A DNA stretch of 45,106 nt from a virus, in IMG/VR virus record IMGVR_UViG_3300022223_000007, positions 1 to 45,106 of that record, one strand, 5' to 3'. Positions within the stretch are counted from its first letter, which is position 1. The number at the start of each line of letters is the position of its first letter. The notes under the pieces were generated by a model, which saw only the letters and a list, made by a program, of their open reading frames with translations, did not search any database and had not been told where the DNA came from. Shown in pieces: positions 1 through 6,863 of the stretch. Position numbers and translations under genes: made by a program.

Positions 1-184
1 CACGCACCCACGTGCGCCAAGTGACCAAATTCTCGTTCCAAGCGAATATTTCGCTACTGTACAAAAAGATGGGCCTATCCTGTGGCTACGATCATGGCAG
101 TAATGGGCGTGGACTTGACCCCACAAACCATGGCCAGGATATTGCAAGTTGCTCAGTTGGGTATCAACTATTTTAAGGAGGACC
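1..184. other. Left-end non-coding stretch
   Basis: No convincing gene lies here. A short hairpin (CGCAC/GTGCG, positions 3-16) sits at the extreme end. If the molecule is circular or was cut at its ends, this stretch joins 45060-45106 next to the small terminase gene, where lambda-type phages carry their packaging site. That is inference from position only. An open plus frame (3-176) ends inside the Shine-Dalgarno of the next gene, but it has no start in the window. Confidence 0.4.
115..143 (+). promoter_or_regulatory. Possible sigma-70 promoter for the 185-367 gene
   Basis: TTGACC (115-120), a 17-base spacer and GATATT (138-143). This would start RNA near 150 and give a short leader carrying AAGGAGGA at 175-182. 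The -10 box is poor, so this is a moderate match. It is supported mainly by its place before an isolated plus-strand gene. Confidence 0.35.
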
Positions 185-367
185 ATGCACACCACACTCT
201 ACAAATCCCGCGCCGAGGCCTTAGCCGGTGAATTCGAGACGAGCTGGGGGTATTATCCAGACAAACACATCTGGATCGTGGCCGATTCGATCAGCTTGCG
301 GCTCATGGGCTGTATTGAGGGGCCTTTAGCTGTCCTGGACTTTATTGCTAGGGAGAGGGGGGAGTGA
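185..367 (+). CDS. Hypothetical protein, 60 aa
   Basis: Small soluble protein that I do not recognise. It is rich in aromatic and charged residues with no membrane segment or cysteine pair. The ATG at 185 is preferred over an in-frame TTG at 149 because AAGGAGGA lies at 175-182, although the spacing is short. It is one of only three plus-strand genes supported in the window and converges on the methyltransferase gene, leaving 12 bases between the stops. A plus-strand gene at the genome end next to the packaging genes could be expressed separately from the leftward operons. Confidence 0.5.
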   Translation: MHTTLYKSRAEALAGEFETSWGYYPDKHIWIVADSISLRLMGCIEGPLAVLDFIARERGE

Positions 368-379
368 TGACCTTGTAGG

Positions 380-1024
380 TTAAATCGGTAATACTTCTTG
401 GGCCAGCCGTTTGACAGCAATTTCGCAATATTTCTCTTCGATTTCGATCCCAATACACTTCCGCCCTAGATCCTTGGCAGCCCTCAACGTCGTCCCGCTG
501 CCCATGAAGGGGTCGAGGATGGTGCCGCCCACATTGCAAGCAATGAGTTTTCCCATTAGCGATTCTGGCTTTTCTGTAGGGTGTAAATCATTTCCAGTTC
601 GATCTGCAGTGAGCACATCGGGGATTCGCTTAATAAACTCATGGTTATCCTTGGCGTAAAAGCAGCAGGCCTCCCATTGTCTACCGTGCTCATGCTTCAA
701 GTCACCCATCGACCAGTTATTCTTAACCCATACGAGCACACTTTTAGGTATTGGCATCATCGCGAGATTATTCCATCGGCAGAAGACATATGCTGCGCAA
801 TTGGCTCGTTCAATCGCCATCTCGATCAAGTCAAGCGGCAATACATCGTCATTGTAAATCTTTAAGTGCTTTATATATCTATTATTAGATACAAATTGCA
901 TCCCATACGGCGGATCAGTCAGCACGAGATCCACCTTCGGCAAGTGTGGCATGATGTCACGGCAATCAGCATTGTAGATCACGATCCCGCTTCCATCGTC
1001 ATAGTACGGCGTCGGTAAGCTCAT
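380..1024 (-). CDS. DNA N4/N6 methyltransferase, beta class
   Basis: S-adenosylmethionine-dependent DNA methyltransferase of the N6_N4_Mtase family, 214 aa. DPPY (residues 37-40) is the catalytic motif and DPFMGSGT (171-178) the cofactor loop. DPPY comes first, with the presumed target-recognition stretch between them, which is the beta-class order. HPTEKP (148-153) is also typical. ATG 1024 is chosen over an upstream TTG (1072) because it overlaps the stop of the preceding microprotein gene (ATGA) and has GGGGGA in front. No restriction endonuclease is nearby, so it is probably an orphan enzyme protecting phage DNA or marking it for regulation. Base specificity (adenine or cytosine-N4) cannot be read from the sequence. 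Confidence 0.93.
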   Translation of the reverse strand: MSLPTPYYDDGSGIVIYNADCRDIMPHLPKVDLVLTDPPYGMQFVSNNRYIKHLKIYNDDVLPLDLIEMAIERANCAAYVFCRWNNLAMMPIPKSVLVWVKNNWSMGDLKHEHGRQWEACCFYAKDNHEFIKRIPDVLTADRTGNDLHPTEKPESLMGKLIACNVGGTILDPFMGSGTTLRAAKDLGRKCIGIEIEEKYCEIAVKRLAQEVLPI

Positions 1025-1167
1025 TTCGTCCCCCAGAGCACTGCTAACGTTATCCCCGCTGCTGAAATCCAATACATACAGCGCGGCCAGTTCCCTTCCG
1101 CTCCACTCACAATTGACGTGAGTAAGTAGAAGCCAATCAAGAAGATCATCATCCCAGTACTGGTCAT
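1021..1167 (-). CDS. Predicted membrane microprotein, 48 aa
   Basis: Two hydrophobic segments (about residues 5-21 and 32-45) are separated by a short polar loop, so it is probably a small inner-membrane protein. The start has GAGGGAG in front. Its stop overlaps the methyltransferase start as ATGA, so the two are translationally coupled. The function is unknown. The tight coupling and good ribosome site are the evidence that it is real. Confidence 0.6.
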   Translation of the reverse strand: MTSTGMMIFLIGFYLLTSIVSGAEGNWPRCMYWISAAGITLAVLWGTK

Positions 1168-1174
1168 GTCTCCC

Positions 1175-1627
1175 TCACTGGATCGCCAGGATACGGCGAA
1201 TATCCTGCGGCTTCAGCACACCTTGGTCAAAGATCCGCTCTAAGGCCACGCTTGACCGTTTCGCGGCCTGCTCATTCTCCTCAGCCTCTCGCGTCATGCC
1301 ATTACTACGCATCAACACCGCCGCTTTCTCAGCCATCACCGAGACCGAGCGCAGCACAATCGCGTCGTATAACTCCCTTCCGAATTCATCAAGTGTCATC
1401 GCGGCTCCTCCCTTGGGCTGATCAGGACTCACCCCACTGCGCCGATAATAGGCCGTCCCAGCTTGACACCACTGACACACCGGCAAGGTGGCTGATTGTC
1501 TGCCGGCTCGGCATCGAATCACCACGGTACACCCTGCCGTTGAGCAGGTTTGGTCAAGCCAATCGGTGGCGACCACGAGTGCCCGTTGGTCCTCCTCATA
1601 CTCGTCGTGGATTGGTTGGATCGCCAT
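1175..1627 (-). CDS. Zinc-finger-like protein with internal start, 150 aa
   Basis: The N-terminal part has C-x4-C followed by C-x2-C (within residues 28-53), a plausible zinc site. The C-terminal half is helical and charged. ATG 1627 has GGAGGAAACTGT directly in front and is preferred over an upstream start at 1708 inside the replication gene. The gene overlaps the end of the replication gene by 32 bases. A second in-frame ATG at 1399 also has a strong site (GGGAGGAG), so a 74-residue protein made of the C-terminal part alone may be produced too. No family recognised. Confidence 0.6.
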   Translation of the reverse strand: MAIQPIHDEYEEDQRALVVATDWLDQTCSTAGCTVVIRCRAGRQSATLPVCQWCQAGTAYYRRSGVSPDQPKGGAAMTLDEFGRELYDAIVLRSVSVMAEKAAVLMRSNGMTREAEENEQAAKRSSVALERIFDQGVLKPQDIRRILAIQ

Positions 1628-2291
1628 ACAGTTTCCTCCATTGTCCGCGAGCGATTGGATCTTCAGGTCCAGGGAACGGGGGAATCGGGGCATGGTTGGT
1701 CCGTCCATTCCCGTTTTGCATCGGCTGCTCGATCTTGTTCAGCCAGTTCAGCACAAACTGGCGCGTCTTCTTTCGCCGTTTATTCTTCGAGAGGGCGAGC
1801 CACGCATCCATCTTCCCGTTTTCCACAGCCAGGTCGATATGCTGATAAGCTGGATTGGCTCCTAGCGAACTCCAGAAATCCTCACTAACGACGGAGGCCC
1901 GCAAGGGCTGCATCGGCACTCTACTCTTCTCTGTCTCTGTCTCTGTCTCTGTCTCTGTCTCTTCTCTGTCTCTTCTCTGAGAGATAGTTTCACGATAGAC
2001 TGTTGATTCAGAGGCGATAAGGAAACCGGCCTTATATAGCGGCTTTAGGTCTAGTTCTGAAACTTTTATGGCGAGTCGGTGACTGATCCATGAATGGTCA
2101 TTGAAGACCTTGTTACACCCTTCTGAAGCCAACATGAGGAGCCCGATGTACACATATTTCGCTGTGGTCGGCAGGTTAATGAAGTCTCGATCAGAGAGTG
2201 TTGAGCGGTAGAGTTTGATCCAGGGAGGGTTTGACTTCTTGAAGTGCTGATACTTCTCGAAGTTCTTGATTGAGAGGAATTTCTGCGGCAT
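1596..2291 (-). CDS. Replication-organiser-like protein (gpO/DnaD type)
   Basis: The N-terminal ~95 residues resemble the winged-helix region of phage replication initiators; the stretch around PPWIKLYRSTL and the following helices is characteristic. A Glu/Thr dipeptide run (about residues 112-123) is encoded by a CTGTCT hexamer array and links to a basic, Trp-containing C-terminal region. By analogy it would bind origin DNA and recruit host helicase. No helicase or loader is encoded nearby. ATG 2291 is preferred over GTG 2297 because GAGGTG lies just upstream. An intrinsic terminator ends about ten bases before the start, suggesting expression is gated by read-through. Family assignment is by pattern, so it is moderate. 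Confidence 0.65.
   Translation of the reverse strand: MPQKFLSIKNFEKYQHFKKSNPPWIKLYRSTLSDRDFINLPTTAKYVYIGLLMLASEGCNKVFNDHSWISHRLAIKVSELDLKPLYKAGFLIASESTVYRETISQRRDREETETETETETEKSRVPMQPLRASVVSEDFWSSLGANPAYQHIDLAVENGKMDAWLALSKNKRRKKTRQFVLNWLNKIEQPMQNGNGRTNHAPIPPFPGPEDPIARGQWRKLYGDPTNPRRV
1931..1960. repeat. Hexamer microsatellite (CTGTCT)5
   Basis: Five perfect CTGTCT units inside the replication-like gene, followed by imperfect CTTCTCTGTCT units to about 1979. On the coding strand it reads GAGACA, encoding alternating Glu and Thr. Gain or loss of units would keep the frame and change linker length only. Confidence 0.9.
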
Positions 2292-2300
2292 AGACACCTC

Positions 2301-2346
2301 AAAAAAGAAGGGCTCTTGAGACCCGCTAGAATCTCAAAAGCCCTTC
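2301..2346 (-). terminator. Intrinsic terminator before the replication gene
   Basis: 15-base arms at 2332-2346 and 2307-2321 pair fully on minus-strand RNA (one G-U), with a 10-base loop, followed by six U residues (2306-2301). The ribosome site GAGGTG and start of the replication-like gene follow at once. The 100 bases upstream (2347-2446) hold a second small hairpin (GCCTG/CAGGC) and an unsupported 22-codon frame. A processive terminator or attenuator is likely, limiting transcription from the upstream early genes. Confidence 0.8.
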
Positions 2347-2446
2347 ACGTTGCGACTACTCACTTACATGAATAGCCGGAACAGCGTGCCTGCTAGCGGA
2401 CAGGCTTGCACAATTTTCTGCCATTCTACGCGATCACCCACAAAAG

Positions 2447-2617
2447 TCAAGGCCTCATCAGATGCGCCCGCACCTTCTCAAGGTCCGCGTAAGTCTCCTC
2501 AAGGCGCGGCTTCACCTCGGGATTTTTGAGGAAATACAACTGAAAACACTTCCCACACAAGGAATTCGGCATCTTTTTTGCACTGTAACGAGGATGGCTC
2601 TTACACCAATCAGACAT
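2447..2617 (-). CDS. Small zinc-knuckle-like protein, 56 aa
   Basis: C5-x2-H8 and C21-x2-C24 could form a single zinc site, followed by a charged C-terminal helix. The start overlaps the previous gene's stop as TGATG. It is the last gene before the terminator upstream of the replication gene. The function is unknown. Confidence 0.6.
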   Translation of the reverse strand: MSDWCKSHPRYSAKKMPNSLCGKCFQLYFLKNPEVKPRLEETYADLEKVRAHLMRP

Positions 2618-2919
2618 CACACCGCCTCCTTCTTCTTGCGTTCACGCTTCTTCGCTTGCCGACGATTCTGCTGCTTTGCCCGGCACACATCGCATTTAGT
2701 CAGGTACTGCACGGCCCTGCTTCGGAAGCCTGTTACCGCCATGCAGGGCCGTCCACAGCCTTGCTGGCATTTTGGTGGTGCATCACGCGGTAAGCCGTCT
2801 TTCCGGTAGACTGTGATGTGCGGCCTATCGCCGCATTGCAGGCAATAGTTGTACCACGCACTAATGTGCTCATCATACGCTTCCAGAACATTCCCACGGC
2901 ATCGCGTACAGATTGTCAT
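2617..2919 (-). CDS. Double zinc-ribbon protein, 100 aa
   Basis: Four cysteine pairs are visible: CTRC at the N-terminus, CLQC near residue 26, C-x3-C near 51 and CDVC near 76. They suggest two zinc sites. The C-terminal ~20 residues are strongly basic (Lys/Arg), consistent with nucleic acid binding. It follows the 58-residue gene with one base between and precedes the next by a TGATG overlap. A DNA- or RNA-binding early protein is inferred; no family is named. Confidence 0.65.
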   Translation of the reverse strand: MTICTRCRGNVLEAYDEHISAWYNYCLQCGDRPHITVYRKDGLPRDAPPKCQQGCGRPCMAVTGFRSRAVQYLTKCDVCRAKQQNRRQAKKRERKKKEAV

Positions 2920-2920
2920 G

Positions 2921-3097
2921 TTACTCTGGCCTCCCGGCTAACCCGCAATAGCCACGGCGCTGCGTTTCTTGCCGCTCTGGAAATTCAATAGCCCACCGCC
3001 ACGCCGCACACTTCGATGCAATGCAATTCTCATGGGCATCCGCCCCCATCGTCTGCCAGCAGACCAGCTTTTTCATTTCCGCTTCCGTTTTGTACAT
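2921..3097 (-). CDS. Small Cys-rich phage protein (CIASKCAAWRW type)
   Basis: 58 aa. The C-x4-C segment followed by AWRW is a signature I know from small early proteins of many phages, where a conserved C-x(n)-C-x4-C-x-AWRW pattern suggests a metal site. C13, C25, C30 and C51 are present. The start has an excellent AAAGGAGG site. The molecular role of the group is unknown. Confidence 0.7.
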   Translation of the reverse strand: MYKTEAEMKKLVCWQTMGADAHENCIASKCAAWRWAIEFPERQETQRRGYCGLAGRPE

Positions 3098-3116
3098 ACA
3101 ACCTCCTTTCAGATCA

Positions 3117-4016
3117 TTACGGCCACTCTCTCACGCGCAGATCCATTGGCCATTCCTGTGGATTGCCGCCTTTCTTGTCTTGGCAATGAATAAATCCACA
3201 GTCGTCCATAACAGCCACGGCACTGTCGAACGCCCCCCATTCCTCAGCATCTAGTGAACCTTCTACGCCATATGGCAGACTACCGAGTTGCTTTACAAAG
3301 CACGGCACAACAGCTCTTTGACATTGCCGCACGATCGACCGAATCCACGCTACGTCACACGGCCTTGACTTTGGCCCAGACTCACCGCCCACGATCACCC
3401 AATCAAGAGCGTTTGTACCTTCCGGGCAGCAATCGAGCGCATCGGCTGGTAGATTCTTCCTTGATCGCGTGCCACATCCACGACAGGTCAAACCCGTGAG
3501 ATTCACCGGGCTCAGCAATGGCTCAACGCTAACGAACCGTACTGCTGCTGGCACCTGCAAGAGAATCGGTATACGCTCGTCCGTTGTGTGCTGGTCCTCC
3601 ACCGAAACACCGAGCCAGACGTTTGGAAGAATAGCGCCCCATCCAGACCGGAAAATTGTTCCATCCGCTTTCCAGCTGTTCAGCGTCCTCCTCATGCGTG
3701 TCGGTCTTTTCGTGAGCACTTGGAATATGTGATTTTTAGCTTGTCCCATTGTCCAGAAAATAGACCGTAGAAAAGTCTCTGGCACATCCTCATGAAACAA
3801 ATCCGACAAGCTATTGACGAACACTCGCCTCGGCTTCTTCCAGTGCAATGGCGCATCCAGCCGATCAGAATGCAGCTGCACCGGATCGCCCATCTTCCGG
3901 CCTGCCATGCGAAAGGGCGGCGTCCGCTCGATATAGCAGTTGCGACAGCCCTCGCTCACCCGCGAGCAGCCTGTCGTTGGGTTCCAGGTAGCATCAGTCC
4001 ATTGAATTTTTGTCAT
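3117..4016 (-). CDS. DUF5131 (phage Gp37/Gp68) family protein
   Basis: 299 aa, close to full length for the family. The N-terminal cluster C17-x6-C24-x2-C27-Y is the hallmark and is thought to hold an iron-sulphur or other metal site, as in radical-SAM-like enzymes. The central VLTKRP segment and the C-terminal VIVGGESGP and FVKQLG motifs are also family features. It occurs widely in phages and plasmids; its reaction is not established. The start overlaps the upstream stop as TGATG, which favours ATG 4016 over GTG 4019. Confidence 0.9.
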   Translation of the reverse strand: MTKIQWTDATWNPTTGCSRVSEGCRNCYIERTPPFRMAGRKMGDPVQLHSDRLDAPLHWKKPRRVFVNSLSDLFHEDVPETFLRSIFWTMGQAKNHIFQVLTKRPTRMRRTLNSWKADGTIFRSGWGAILPNVWLGVSVEDQHTTDERIPILLQVPAAVRFVSVEPLLSPVNLTGLTCRGCGTRSRKNLPADALDCCPEGTNALDWVIVGGESGPKSRPCDVAWIRSIVRQCQRAVVPCFVKQLGSLPYGVEGSLDAEEWGAFDSAVAVMDDCGFIHCQDKKGGNPQEWPMDLRVREWP

Positions 4017-4192
4017 CACTTAGTCCTCAACGGTTTCACCCGTTCCGCCTCCAGCCGCCGCACAAACGCCTTCGCTAGTTTCGATTGTGCTGCCTTCCAG
4101 GGTTTCTGCTGCACGGTTTTCCAGTTACGCAGCGGAATGCCTTTCTTGTTTACCATTTCTCCACTGGTATGGTCCGGCCAGCTACGGCTCAT
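4016..4192 (-). CDS. Small basic hypothetical protein, 58 aa
   Basis: Lys/Arg-rich (the last 35 residues carry many positive charges), with no membrane segment or cysteine pair, so it possibly binds nucleic acid. ATG 4192 has GGGGAGGAG in front and overlaps the preceding 24-codon frame (ATGA). A longer start at 4207 is less likely. No family recognised. Confidence 0.55.
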   Translation of the reverse strand: MSRSWPDHTSGEMVNKKGIPLRNWKTVQQKPWKAAQSKLAKAFVRRLEAERVKPLRTK

Positions 4193-4263
4193 TGCTCCTC
4201 CCCCCACGTCCTATACAGCACCCAGCCCAGCCCCAATGCCGCGATCGCTATGATGATGCTCAT
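4189..4263 (-). CDS. Membrane microprotein, 24 aa
   Basis: A single hydrophobic helix (residues 2-17) with a short polar tail. Its start overlaps the upstream stop (ATGA), and its own stop overlaps the downstream start (ATGA). This double coupling fills the space exactly and is hard to explain unless the frame is translated. It could also act only as a coupling leader. Confidence 0.5.
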   Translation of the reverse strand: MSIIIAIAALGLGWVLYRTWGEEQ

Positions 4264-4418
4264 GATTCAAACGCCTCCTCTAACTGATCTTTCCATTTCA
4301 AGAACAACTGCCGCACATCCCCCATATGCTCAAGGCCGCCCGGCGTTTCACACTCACCCGACTCAAACTTCTCGGCTATTTCTACTATTTCATTGATGAT
4401 CTTCATCCGTGCATCCAT
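4260..4418 (-). CDS. Hypothetical acidic helical protein, 52 aa
   Basis: Predominantly helical and acidic, with no recognised motif. ATG 4418 is chosen because GAGGAAGG lies in front. A longer frame from 4508 would cover a neighbouring gene and lacks such a site. Overlaps the upstream gene by 29 bases. Confidence 0.5.
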   Translation of the reverse strand: MDARMKIINEIVEIAEKFESGECETPGGLEHMGDVRQLFLKWKDQLEEAFES

Positions 4419-4542
4419 GTGCCTTCCTCTCAACTGGTTCTGCAATCGGTTCGCTGGACCATTCTGTATTCCTGTTAACAAAAGCGACTTTTGTATTATC
4501 AATATCAAGATGAGCCCGATGACAGCCTTTCTCTAGGCTCAT
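4390..4542 (-). CDS. Hypothetical protein, 50 aa
   Basis: Frame with a strong CGGAGGAG site and an ATGA overlap with the preceding gene's stop. The product is polar with two cysteines and several histidines; no family is known to me. It overlaps the next gene in another frame, so the real product could be either or both. Confidence 0.45.
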   Translation of the reverse strand: MSLEKGCHRAHLDIDNTKVAFVNRNTEWSSEPIAEPVERKAHGCTDEDHQ

Positions 4543-4826
4543 TGGCTCCTCCGTTTGAGTTGGTCGAGAATGTTCCGCTTTGTTTTCTGCACAGCAATCC
4601 GCAATGCTTCGCTGGCCACTTCGCGACTAGACTTGATCGCGTCCCACATTTCTAACGGCATCACGCCAGGCAACTCAGGTTCATTCTTCACAATCCGCAC
4701 AGCCGCCCGATGTTCTCGACGGAGGAGCTTCACTGCATCAACATCGCGGATCCATCCATTGTCACTCTCAATATCTCCCTCTACCATGCGCTCCCATCGA
4801 TCCGGTTGCTTCGTTGTCTTGGACAT
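4539..4826 (-). CDS. Hypothetical phage early protein, 95 aa
   Basis: Charged, mostly helical protein starting MSKTTKQPDRWERMVEGD. The basic C-terminus (KRRSQ) and helical pattern suggest a nucleic-acid or protein-interaction role, but no family is assigned. ATG 4826 has AGGAGGGCGGTG in front and is preferred over the 4877 extension. Confidence 0.6.
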   Translation of the reverse strand: MSKTTKQPDRWERMVEGDIESDNGWIRDVDAVKLLRREHRAAVRIVKNEPELPGVMPLEMWDAIKSSREVASEALRIAVQKTKRNILDQLKRRSQ

Positions 4827-4901
4827 CACCGCCCTCCTGTCGCCAACTTCCATCCATACAATTTCACCGCCTACCACCGTCCCTGCTGCACGTCTTTGTT
4901 C

Positions 4902-5276
4902 CTAGAAAATGTTTTCCACAGTAGCGCGGATTGAAAATCCTCCGTAATTACCGTTGTGCTGATTATGGTTTGACACAGTAAACGAACCTTTCGATGTTTT
5001 GACGTGCATAAATTCAACCTCATGTTCATAACCGCACGCATCTTCTGCAACTGCAGGGACGTTCTCAATCGTAAGATCTATGAGCGTGGCCCCAATAAAG
5101 TTTTCTAATTTGTCGTCGCAAACCATATACCTCGACTCACAGCACACCGCCTCAGATTCCTGCACAATCAATGCATGGCCCTTAAACTGAATCCGCAACT
5201 GATCATTTTCTAAGCTTATCGCGACAATCTTTTTGCCCTGCGATTTTTGCAAAGCCTCACCTAATTGTCCCATCAT
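4902..5276 (-). CDS. DUF7448-like domain protein, 124 aa
   Basis: Beta-rich domain resembling DUF7448 proteins of phages: a central CDDKLENFIGATL segment and the C-terminal NHNQHNGNYGGF motif. The role of the family is unknown. The start at 5276 overlaps the upstream stop (ATGA), with a second ATG at 5273. Soluble, no signal peptide. Confidence 0.7.
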   Translation of the reverse strand: MMGQLGEALQKSQGKKIVAISLENDQLRIQFKGHALIVQESEAVCCESRYMVCDDKLENFIGATLIDLTIENVPAVAEDACGYEHEVEFMHVKTSKGSFTVSNHNQHNGNYGGFSIRATVENIF

Positions 5277-5734
5277 TTCCCCTTCCCGACTATCCCCGCC
5301 CACACCTTGACCCACTTGTCCCGTACTTTACCAGGAATGATCCCCTCGTCCTGATATTGCTCCCGCACGCGCTGCTCGGCTTTGGTCGCTTCGTGCGCAA
5401 GCTCCGTGATGCTGGCCACTTCCTCATCGACCTTACTCACCGCTTTGCTCACAGCCTGGGCCTTGACTTGCGCTTGGAGTTGGGCTCGTGCTCGGGTAAG
5501 GATGCGATTCTGGTCCTGGCTGAGCGCCACCCGTGCCTGCAGAAACTCCGCAATGCGATCTTGCTGCTGAATCTTTTCCTCGTACCGATTGATGGTGTCG
5601 TCGTAGGTCGCCTTGATCGTCTCACAGCGCATCTGCGCATCACGATCATACGCCAGCGCAAACAACACCGCTGAAATGAGTGCCCCAAACAGGACGCAAA
5701 TACTGCCAATACTAATAAGCGTGCGTAGTTTCAT
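5273..5734 (-). CDS. Membrane-anchored coiled-coil protein (Rz-like layout)
   Basis: 153 aa. One N-terminal membrane helix (about residues 5-28) is followed by a long charged coiled coil (about 30-130). That is the layout of an inner-membrane spanin, but this gene lies in the early operon far from the endolysin, so another envelope or scaffold role is equally possible. AAGGAGTAACATC supports ATG 5734. Coupled at both ends by ATGA overlaps. Confidence 0.6.
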   Translation of the reverse strand: MKLRTLISIGSICVLFGALISAVLFALAYDRDAQMRCETIKATYDDTINRYEEKIQQQDRIAEFLQARVALSQDQNRILTRARAQLQAQVKAQAVSKAVSKVDEEVASITELAHEATKAEQRVREQYQDEGIIPGKVRDKWVKVWAGIVGKGK

Positions 5735-6030
5735 GATGTTACTCCTTCTTCTGGAATCTGTTTCCACATATACCCATTCCATTTGTATGCATCATGGCCT
5801 TTACCGCGGTACACAAAAACATATTCTTTATCTTTCAGCTTCGTGATCTTGTTCCAATGGTCTGCGACGGCCATTTCTGGTGTTTCTCCGTTGCCATAGC
5901 GCCCCTTCTGGAAATCACCGGACTTCACGGTCAAGCTACTCGCCGACACGTACCAATCCCCCGGCTTACGCATGCGCAAAGAATGCTCGCAGAGTGATTG
6001 GCATGCGGCTAACTGTTGTTCCCACGTCAT
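5731..6030 (-). CDS. Hypothetical protein, 99 aa
   Basis: Soluble, aromatic-rich; the C-terminus has a WNGYMWKQIP segment. No recognised family. The start has AAAAGGAGACGCC in front and an ATGA overlap with the membrane protein upstream. Confidence 0.6.
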   Translation of the reverse strand: MTWEQQLAACQSLCEHSLRMRKPGDWYVSASSLTVKSGDFQKGRYGNGETPEMAVADHWNKITKLKDKEYVFVYRGKGHDAYKWNGYMWKQIPEEGVTS

Positions 6031-6176
6031 GGCGTCTCCTTTTCTTTCTTGTTAGGTTCCAGTAATGCTTCAAGCACAGCAGACAAAACCATCAACGCGA
6101 GAAAGAGGCCGACAAACGATTGCAACGAGACCCCAAAGACTCCGAGCCATATAGCGATGCAAATAATAACAATCAC
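6027..6176 (-). CDS. Two-helix membrane microprotein, 49 aa
   Basis: Two hydrophobic helices (about residues 2-15 and 18-37) and a charged tail (KKEKE). The GTG start at 6176 overlaps the upstream stop (GTGA) and avoids the long overlap of the 6257 alternative. Coupled to the next gene as well. It could be a small holin-like or membrane-modifying protein; this is inferred from topology only. Confidence 0.55.
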   Translation of the reverse strand: MIVIICIAIWLGVFGVSLQSFVGLFLALMVLSAVLEALLEPNKKEKETP

Positions 6177-6358
6177 GCCAGCCCCACAATCACCGCGAGC
6201 GTGTAGATCACGATACTGGCACTCACCAGCCACGCCACCAGCCCAGCAACACGCCACCAGTTCACCGTCGGGCGATGTTCCATCATGGCGATCTGGGCCA
6301 TGAGCCGGGCATGCATCAGGGAATCTGCTACCGGGACATTCACACGATGATATTTCAT
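6173..6358 (-). CDS. Single-helix membrane protein, 61 aa
   Basis: Soluble N-terminus and a hydrophobic C-terminal segment (about residues 34-60). ATG 6358 has AAGGGAGGACCAA in front. Followed by the two-helix microprotein through a GTGA overlap, so the pair may work together. The gap to the previous gene (6359-6492) has only a 23-codon TTG frame. Confidence 0.55.
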   Translation of the reverse strand: MKYHRVNVPVADSLMHARLMAQIAMMEHRPTVNWWRVAGLVAWLVSASIVIYTLAVIVGLA

Positions 6359-6492
6359 TTGGTCCTCCCTTTGAGACGAGGGGGTTGGATTGGCTACCAA
6401 CTCTCGGCTATTCCGAAACGGTACGACATGGCCTTGATCAGCACCGCCCGGCGAGTCGCGCTCAATCGCGCCTCCTCCCACGCCGCCCCTCG

Positions 6493-6816
6493 TCAAGCCA
6501 CGCCGCCCGACTCATTGGCTCGATCACCTTCATCAGCGATTTGCGTCTCTTTGTTGTGCCAGAGTCTTAACGCATCACCGTGCACCCAGCATCTAGCCAG
6601 CACCGACACGGCGCATCCATACATAAATCCGGTGATCCCATCCGTATCGGCGGTATGCGATGTTTCATCCGCACACTCATCCACGGTTGCACCGTGCGCG
6701 AGTCGCGCTTCCATAAGATCGGCCCATGCCTGGGCAAAGCGAATCACACGGCTTCCGCATGGGCCCGTATTCTTTGTGACCCAGCCGTCATATGTCGCCC
6801 GATCTTTAACTTGCAT
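6493..6816 (-). CDS. Hypothetical protein, 107 aa
   Basis: Soluble, with cysteines spaced widely and no recognised motif. A central segment (QAWADLMEARLAHG) is probably helical. GAAGGAGGGC before ATG 6816 decides the start; the longer frame to 7026 would overlap the exported hydrolase gene. Confidence 0.5.
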   Translation of the reverse strand: MQVKDRATYDGWVTKNTGPCGSRVIRFAQAWADLMEARLAHGATVDECADETSHTADTDGITGFMYGCAVSVLARCWVHGDALRLWHNKETQIADEGDRANESGGVA

Positions 6817-6863
6817 GCTTAGCCCTCCTTCATCCATAATCCCCTGCTGCCCATCGACATCAA

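Noticed and set aside
3-176. Plus-strand frame at the left end, 57 residues
   Set aside because: It has no start in the window, no recognised motif, and its length is within what chance allows. Its stop only coincidentally overlaps the next ribosome site.
4452-4477. CAAAAG/CTTTTG hairpin near 4460
   Set aside because: It is short, lies inside a coding frame and has no run of U's.
6394-6465. TTG frame of 23 codons behind GGAGGAGG in the gap before 6358
   Set aside because: The ribosome site is good, but the frame is very short, starts with TTG and has no motif or coupling.
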